Assembly: GCA_013397435.1 (NCBI GenBank)
Contig: VZRG01001518.1
Location: 62,001 to 126,000 of the forward strand
Length of the DNA stretch: 64,000 nt
Source: Erythrocercus mccallii
Lineage: Eukaryota; Chordata; Aves; Passeriformes; Dicruridae
Direction of reading: 5' to 3'
Within the stretch, counting starts at the first letter, position 1, and the number at the start of each line of letters is the position of its first letter. The notes beneath the pieces are model-generated. The model made no database searches, had not been told where the DNA came from, and was given only the letters and a program-made list of their open reading frames with translations. Below are positions 57,442 through 64,000 of this stretch, one piece after another. The position numbers and the translations under genes were made by a program.

Positions 57442-59799
57442 GTGGAGAAGCACACAACATTAGTATTGGTTCAGGACATTGACTGTGTAGTTCATTATCA
57501 CACTCAGCAGCACCGCAGACACAGATCTAGAAATTACAATATTTGCATTAAACCACATGAGAGAACATATATAACTGCTTTAAAAAAATCTCCCAAGCCC
57601 CCCAAATCCATCAGTCCTCATTTATACTCCAGCAGAGTTTAAATTATAATCACTTAGAAGTTTATTAGCAAAGAAATAATTACCTGTGGAGTTTTCCGCT
57701 CTTGGGACTTGCATCCATCCAGTGCTTTGATAACAGTGATGCACAGCGAGGAGCTGCTTCCCCACAGTCCCTCCTTCTCTGCAGAAGATGGTGAGGCTCC
57801 CTGGAGTGCCAGCTGGATGAGGTGGGTGCCTTCTTACAGAAAGGTTTCAGTACAGTCCTGTCATTTGGGGCTGACTCCTGGGGCTGTGCATCAGATGCCG
57901 TGTCCTCACTGTCTGTGTGGATGTTAACAGAGGGCTTCATTAAAACACAGTCAGTAAAAACACAAGACCTTTTTATTTTGACTTTGTACCAATAACCCCA
58001 GGAGCTGAAGGTAAGTGCTTGCTAACTGCAGTACCACATCCTGTTTCATACAGGAAAGAAAAATATTTTTGTTTGGGGGTTTTTTTGTTAGTCCTGGAGG
58101 AGAGTATATTCTGTGGTGCTTCACTTTGTTTTCTTTCTCATTTTCCTTTTGAGTGAATTTATTCTGTCCTCAGTATGGCTTTTCTGGTTGTTGCCTCCAC
58201 TCCTCAGGCCCCCTTGGAATTGCCAGGGTTAGAATCTTGTCCTTCTTCCCATTCAGCTGATGTGTTTTTCCCCTTCACTCAGTTTTGGCCAGAATTTGCT
58301 TGGCAGCCTGCTACAAAATAAAAATAAAATGAGAAATACCACTTTTCTTCTTTACTAGGGAAAGATGACCTTCAATACAGGTAATGATAGATTCTGGATT
58401 TTTGTCCTGGAAAGGAGTTTAAATTTTCTCTGTTAGTGCCAAGTTGAGTTGATCCTGTATTACATCTCAAGAGATGTTATCTTTGCCACTTTGGTGGAAA
58501 TGATGGGGCACATTTGACTAGCCTTGGAAGGATCCTTGCTTTGTGGTGTCTGTGGGGGATGTGGTGGCCAGCTGTACTCAGGGCAACATAAAACTTCTAA
58601 AAGTGGAAATGAGTGCCTACTTGATTTTTTGTCCATTTTTTTTCCTTGCCCCAGTGTAAAGTTGTATGTAATGACTTTCTAGCAGCAGCATTTCTGAGAT
58701 GTGCTTGTATTTTTGCCTTTTCTTTACTTTGTCATTGGGTAAGTATGAAGATTTTGTCAGGAATTTGGTTACACCTCTGTGTTAAGTACTGCTGCAATAA
58801 AGAATTAGGTGTTGAAGCTCCTCATTTCTGTCACTCAGAAATCTCCTGGCTGTTGTAACTATATAAATGTAAAGTAAACACTTAAGAATCACTTTTATAA
58901 CTAGTTTTTAATAGCAGTTTGCCACTAACCTGTGTCTGAGGGAAAGGCCCCAGTGCCCAAGTTGACCCTGCAATGATGGTGGACCAGAGAGCCTGTACTG
59001 ACACTGCATTCCTGCAGAACTAACAGTGCCAGCAGTGTTCCTGGCTGGACAAATGTGGGCCTGGAGTGTGAAGTTTTTAATTTACATGCTGCATAGAAGA
59101 TGGGGACTCTGCTGTAGTACCCTGTCTGGGGAGCACTGAGTGGGACAAGGAGTGTGATTTGTTGTTGTGAGGAAAGGGCTGATGTGGGTCTGTTGAAAAG
59201 CTAATTTTTTAAATGAAAGTATACCAGATTAAATGAGTAATTAAAATTCTGTAATGGTTTCCTTAAAGCAGTTGTGGAGAAATCCCTGGCTGCAGGATCA
59301 AGTGTGAAATGTCCCAGAGGCAGAGGAGTGTTGGAAAAGCTTTGCGCAGGTACTTGGATTAGGTGCTGTTCTGATAGGGCAAGAAGAACAAGATTGCAGT
59401 GACAGATACAGGGACTGCACTGAAATGAGCATGTAAAAGAGGTTTTTACTCATTTTATAAAAACCTGTTGAAGAAGAGAAGTCAGAGCTGAAAACTCCTT
59501 TCTCCAGAACATGCCTGTTAGAGATTCTGATGGAGATTCTGATGGGAGAGCAGGATAGGGGAAGAAGAAGATTTGAACATTTTCCAGACATTTGATGTAA
59601 ATCTTCTGGTAAGCTCCACCCCATGCTGGTAGAATTACATTTATTGTTATTTTTGTGGTCCCTCATTTCCCTTCTGAGACTGTGAAGCAAACTGTGAGTT
59701 TGTGTGCTGAGAACTGTGTTTTTGTTGGTTTCCATGACACGTTACTGCTGTTACTGACTGTTCTTGCAGTAGTATCAGGCTATATCTAAGCAAAAATCT
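57442..59799. other. Non-coding DNA
   Basis: No gene is recognised. Frames at 57680-57940 (-), 58646-58858 (+) and 59298-59735 (-, 145 codons) match no known family. The last is in the size range expected by chance. Confidence 0.5.
59521..59544. repeat. Exact 12-bp tandem duplication
   Basis: GAGATTCTGATG is present twice without spacer (59521-59532 and 59533-59544). Confidence 0.95.
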
Positions 59800-60125
59800 C
59801 TATAAAAATGTGAAGGAGGCTTACAAGAGAGCTAGAGAGGGACTTTTTTACGAGGGTGTGTAGTGATAGAACAAGGGGGAGTGGCTTCGAACTAAAAGAG
59901 CTTAGGTTTAGGTTGGATGTTAGGAAGAAATTCTTCTCTGTGAGGTTGGTGAAGTCCTGGCACAGGCTGCCTAGAGAAGCTCTGGCTGTTCCATCCCCAG
60001 AAGTGTCCAAGACCAGGTTGGATGGGACTCTGAGCAACCTGGTCTAGTGGAAGGGGGTTGGAACAAATGGTTTTTCTTTAAGGTGTCTCCCACTCCAAAC
60101 CATTCTGAGAATCTGTGATTCCACG
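59800..60125 (+). mobile_element. CR1 LINE, about 325-bp 3' part, different subfamily
   Basis: GAGAGGGACTTTTTTACGAG, GTGATAGAACAAGGGG, TTAGGTTTAGGTTGG, GGCACAGGCTGCCTAGAGAA, CAACCTGGTCTAGTGG, and an eroded tail (CATTCTGAGAATCTGTGATT) fit a CR1 subfamily distinct from the 38.1 and 57.1 kb copies in its 3' region. Confidence 0.93.
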
Positions 60126-62665
60126 ATCTAGCTTTCTCTTTTCTGTTTCAGAAGATTCAGGCTTCTAAACCATCCACATCCTCTGCATTGCCTTTCAGAT
60201 GGTTTGAAACTCAAACCCAGCAGTAATCTCCTGTGAATTGTGCTTAGCACAGCTCCTCCACGGGCATTTGCCATTTATATGCTTTGACTCACCAACCACA
60301 GTGGTGGTCGGAAGTGAGCTGGGGGGGGGTCAGTTCCTGTGAACATGGCATTTAACCCATGAAATGAAAGCTGCTGCAGGAGCTGTTCTTCTTCTCTTTG
60401 GTTTTCCTACAGCTTAAGCAAGTAAGAAAAATGTGTGAGTCTCTGCTCAAGCACAAGTAAGTGATATGCCTCTCTCTTGGTGGGGAATTGCAGTCCACGC
60501 CAGATTCTTGCTTGTTTTGGAACGTAATGTTTGCTTGATTGCATCTGTTTCTGAAAGCTTATGGCAGTAGCTTTGCTGTCACTCTTTTTGCTGAATTTGA
60601 TGTTTTGGAATGCCAGAAAAATGTAAGCTAATTGTTGTCAGCATCACTGAGTTGGGTTCTATAGCAGGGCTGCACAGCCCCAGCACGCACTGCCTTACAC
60701 CTCTGCCAAAGTCTCAGCTGGGCCATGGACAGGAGGGAGAGGTGAGGTTTACATGGCTTTGAGGAAAATGCTGGAGTTAATAAAGCAGCATAAGAGGAAG
60801 AATTTATGTGTGAACGTATAAAACAAGGGTCAAAACACCCTATTTTGCAGTACCATAAGTAGCTCATAAGAGGTTTTAGACAAAAGGGATGTCTGGTCAT
60901 GCCACACATTTGAAACCAAGGAAGGAACCACTAGCTTTTGTTTTCAGTAAAAAAAGTAAGGTGGCTCACAGCAATGAATCCCAAGGGGAAAGAAACAGGA
61001 ATTGAGTTTTAATTCCTTTTGAAACTTCATAAAGTGATACCAACAGGGTAGTCCTTTTTTTGTGGCAGTGGTTGAAGAGTGGGTAATGCTTAGGGTAACT
61101 GGCACTTTATCCCAAGTCAGCATGGGTTAGCTGGGCTCAGTTTAGGATGTCCAGGTGGAGATCCCTTTGGGGTGTGGTGCCTGAGGGCAGGAGATGCTGT
61201 GGCTCCCCTCCTTCAGCTGCTGTGGGGACTGTGGATGTGTCTGGCATCCAGCAGGACTTCAGTGCTTTGCCAGAGCTGAAGCTGGTGCCGTGCTTGTGTC
61301 ACCAGGCAGCGCAGCACAGGTTAGAGGGGTCTTCTCACATTTTCTAGAGCTGTGGTAGGTGCAGACATTTGTCCACTGAGGAATTGGCTCACTGATGCAA
61401 TTTTTAAGAAATACAACATTGCTGGATTGCATTCCAGTCACACGCTGGTGGATACCTGCTGAAACGCTGGGCTCTGTTTTCTGCACACTGCCTTTTTAAT
61501 TTTCTTAAATTCAGGCTTTTCCCTTGTGCACTGTTTTAATTTCTGGCTGTGTTGAGCTACTGTTGGTGAGGACGAAGTCCTAGTCCTTCCCCTTAAAAGC
61601 TGGCCTGTGGCAGCACTGCTGCTATTACAGGGAGCTTTTGGTACCCAGGGCCAAGCCATCAGCGTCAATTCTGTCAGTGATGATGTGTTTGCAGTAATCT
61701 ATTAATCTGCTCTAATAATCTTCCCTGTTTTCACTGTATTTTTCTGTTAAATTAAATTATATTTGAAAAGAACCTAGTACTTAACATTTCCTGGTTTTAG
61801 CTGGAAGGATGTTTTAATAGCTGATCTCAAATCTGCTGAAAAGAAGATTTTTTGTGGTAGAAATGCTAATGAAGCTTCAACCAGCAACAACATACATGGG
61901 GAAATCAGGGATTGTATATTTGGGTGGCAGAGATCAGTAAGTAGATTTGCGCCATCTGAATCTATTTTTGATGACAAAATCTGCAATCTGCATGGCTGAG
62001 ACTCCAGGAGCTTTATTCAAAAGGTCACATCCAGATTTAATACCATTAATATAAATCCAGGATAATTTAGTTGATGTGAATGGCAGTGCTTTTCATTTCA
62101 GGTTTTTGATCTTAATAAGAATCTGGCTGAAAGTAGGTTGCATTTTTGAAGCTAAAGTCATGTTGTTGAAGACATACAGAAAGGCAAAGACTGGTTTTTC
62201 ACCTTTAGATGAATCCTTTCTATGTGATGCAGGCTGCCCTCCACTCTGGTGAGGTTCTGGTAAATTCAGCTAGTCCATTTCGAAACAATAACAGGAAAAG
62301 AATGTCATGTTTTCTTTGCCTTTTTTTAGTGCATTTATGTTCAAATTTCTAAATTTGATGTTTTTCATTTCGGAGTACTGCCAAAACCCTATATATTTAT
62401 ATGTTCATATACAGCAACTTTAAACCACATTCCTTTTGAAACTGTTTTTTAACGTTCTCATGACACACTAGAAAAGCTGACGTGAAGGTTTTATGTAGGC
62501 TTGTCACAAGTCCAAAAAAACCTCCAAATCAAATACTGCACGGTCTATGATGGTTTGTTTTCTGAGTCTTCACAGAAGTGAATCAAGAATGTAAAACTAA
62601 AGATCAACAATAATATTTATCACTTCTTTCTCTGTGTTGCCACTGGATTTTATCTTAATGGCATC

Positions 62666-62714
62666 TTCTAAATTGGATTCTTTTGCAATTGGATTCTAAA
62701 TTGGATCTTTTGCA
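62666..62714. repeat. Tandem 21-22-bp duplication, period 28
   Basis: TTCTAAATTGGATTC plus TTTTGCA (62666-62687) recurs as TTCTAAATTGGATC plus TTTTGCA (62694-62714), one T shorter. A partial third ATTGGATTC lies between the copies. Confidence 0.9.
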
Positions 62715-63221
62715 GGCATGTTAATATTTTCTATAAGGAAGAGTAATAAATAAGTCTAAAATGCAACTTGAGTGACTAAATCTGAAGAAATGGCACTTGT
62801 ACCATTCCCACCATGTGGAATATATTTCTGAATCATCCTAATACAGTTGTATTTTATCAAGTAACATTATATGCTGTAGCACTCATATTTCTGCTTGGAG
62901 AAATTCTTTTGAAGTGGTTTTTAACTTTTATATTTACTCTTTTGTTCTGTGTGTCTGTGGTAAAGAAGCAAATAATTAATTAAAGACAGGATTGCTGAAA
63001 TTCTGCCTGTCTTATCAGTCAGGCAGTTTAATAGGATTATTAAGGCTGGATATATTGGTTGTAATAACTTGTGAGTGAATGGCTCACCCCTCTCCTTCTC
63101 CCCTTCCCTTCCTCAGGAACTTGGATGAGTGATATACTTCCAGAAGTAGCACAAATTTTCTTCAGTATCAACAGAACAAAATAAATACTGACTTCTTTGC
63201 TTCCTTCCTTCCCTCCCTCAG

Positions 63222-63392
63222 GTTGCCCTTGTTCTCCTTTTCAAATCAAGTATCACATTGACTCCACTCCCGTGTTGGAAGCATGTGGGGAGCTGCAGCA
63301 CATCAGCTCAGCGCAATGTCTCCATCAGGCTGGAAGGAAGCCGAAAACCAAAACTGCACTGCCGAAAATGCATCCTCTACAGAAACCCCAAG
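63222..63392 (+). other. Exon-like 171-base segment with GC-AG donor
   Basis: A long pyrimidine tract ending CCCTCAG (63221) opens 57 whole codons without a stop in phase 0. It reads VALVLLFKSSITLTPLPCWK and later IRLEGSRKPKLHCRKCILYR, and closes at CCCAAG|GCAAGT, the consensus of GC-AG introns. A second frame is also open. No family is recognised, so it could be a rapidly evolving exon, a lncRNA exon or chance. Confidence 0.2.
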
Positions 63393-64000
63393 GCAAGTGG
63401 CTTTGTCCTTCTAGAAACTGTACAAGCTTCTATTGCACAGGAAGTATAGTATTTTAAAATTATTGTTTCAATTTGAGTCACAGCAAAACAGTTACTTCTA
63501 CATTGTAAGGTATAGCTGGTAAGGTCTTATTATCTTCATTTTCGAATGTTAGATAACCACTTAGAGAAGCCTTCAAGAAGAAATTGATTCAGCAATAACC
63601 AATTACTTAACTTGTTACTTTATATTTCTTGTCCTGTTGTTATACCTTATGCAGCTGTGAAGTGCAAGTTGAATTTAACAATATTGTTTATATTGTTGAT
63701 AAATTTTTTAGAAGCATTTTAGGTGTAATAGTATCTTATTGTTAAAATCTGGTCTGTTTTCCATTTATTGTAAGAACTGTGTATGGCAACAGGAAATGCT
63801 TAAATGGATCAAATGTACTTTGAAAATATGAAGTAGAAGCTAAACCAATCATCTATGGGCCGTGGTACTTCCAGTTCCAGCTGGAACTGCCAGCTAATAA
63901 TCAAATAGGTGGCAATCCCAAAGTACAAGGGCAGAAGAGCCTGGAAGAAGCATGTTCCAGCTGGTCTCCAACTGTTCTTCTGTTCTCCCCAGGCTTCTGA

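Larger units (their letters stand above)
60126..64000. other. Non-coding DNA to the window end
   Basis: No gene is established. It contains a tandem duplication (62666-62714), two strong pyrimidine-rich acceptors (63116 and 63221) and an exon-like segment at 63222-63392. The remainder is AT-rich without recognised repeats. Confidence 0.5.

Noticed and set aside
1..64000. tRNA, snRNA, snoRNA, miRNA and CRISPR signatures.
   Set aside because: I saw no tRNA box B context, no convincing snoRNA box pair with guide layout, no CRISPR spacing, and no long miRNA-like hairpin except the short perfect stems reported as repeats.

Overview
The window looks like nuclear DNA of a bird, most likely a songbird. 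The evidence is ten CR1 LINE 3' ends carrying the avian 8-bp terminal repeat (ATTCTRTG-type), one short solo-LTR-like element of a style I associate with passerines, no SINEs, AT-rich non-coding DNA and one sharp CpG island. There are no bacterial genes, operons or CRISPR arrays, and ribosome binding sites do not apply.

The only gene I can identify with confidence is the 3' end of BICD2 (Bicaudal-D homolog 2, a dynein/dynactin cargo adaptor) on the + strand. Positions 1-2345 are its last large intron. Positions 2346-2652 are a terminal exon coding for the end of the C-terminal, cargo-binding coiled coil. This exon contains an in-frame GTAAGT splice donor at 2557. If the donor is ignored, translation runs to a 31-residue tail ending ..KIYCD, with a poly(A) signal at 2999. 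If it is used, the next good acceptor at 5688 joins a final exon whose only coding content is Leu-stop, followed by about 2 kb of 3' UTR with poly(A) signals near 7655-7820. The same two ends explain, as I remember them, the two human BICD2 isoforms (855 and 824 residues).

From about 7.8 to 19 kb the DNA is non-coding apart from CR1 fragments and a low-confidence group of exon-like open segments on the - strand (16.58-16.87 kb, extending to 17.09 kb). A CpG island at about 19.03-20.33 kb is a promoter, with a candidate first coding exon (Met-Glu-Pro-Glu-Gly.., donor GTAAGG at 19677). In mammals the gene downstream of BICD2 is IPPK, whose protein starts Met-Glu-Glu-Gly-Lys, so IPPK exon 1 is a reasonable but unproven guess. 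I find no later IPPK exon in the remaining 44 kb.

From 20.3 to 64 kb the DNA is a large intron or intergenic desert. It holds CR1 fragments (nine of the ten in the window are in + orientation), a 397-bp LTR-like element with terminal inverted repeats, a 200-bp T/G-rich tract, several short tandem duplications, a striking pair of adjacent perfect hairpins (55.6 kb), and two or three stretches that resemble conserved enhancers by composition. Two isolated exon-like segments (23.6 and 63.2 kb) are in compatible reading phase with the CpG-island exon, but that is weak evidence.
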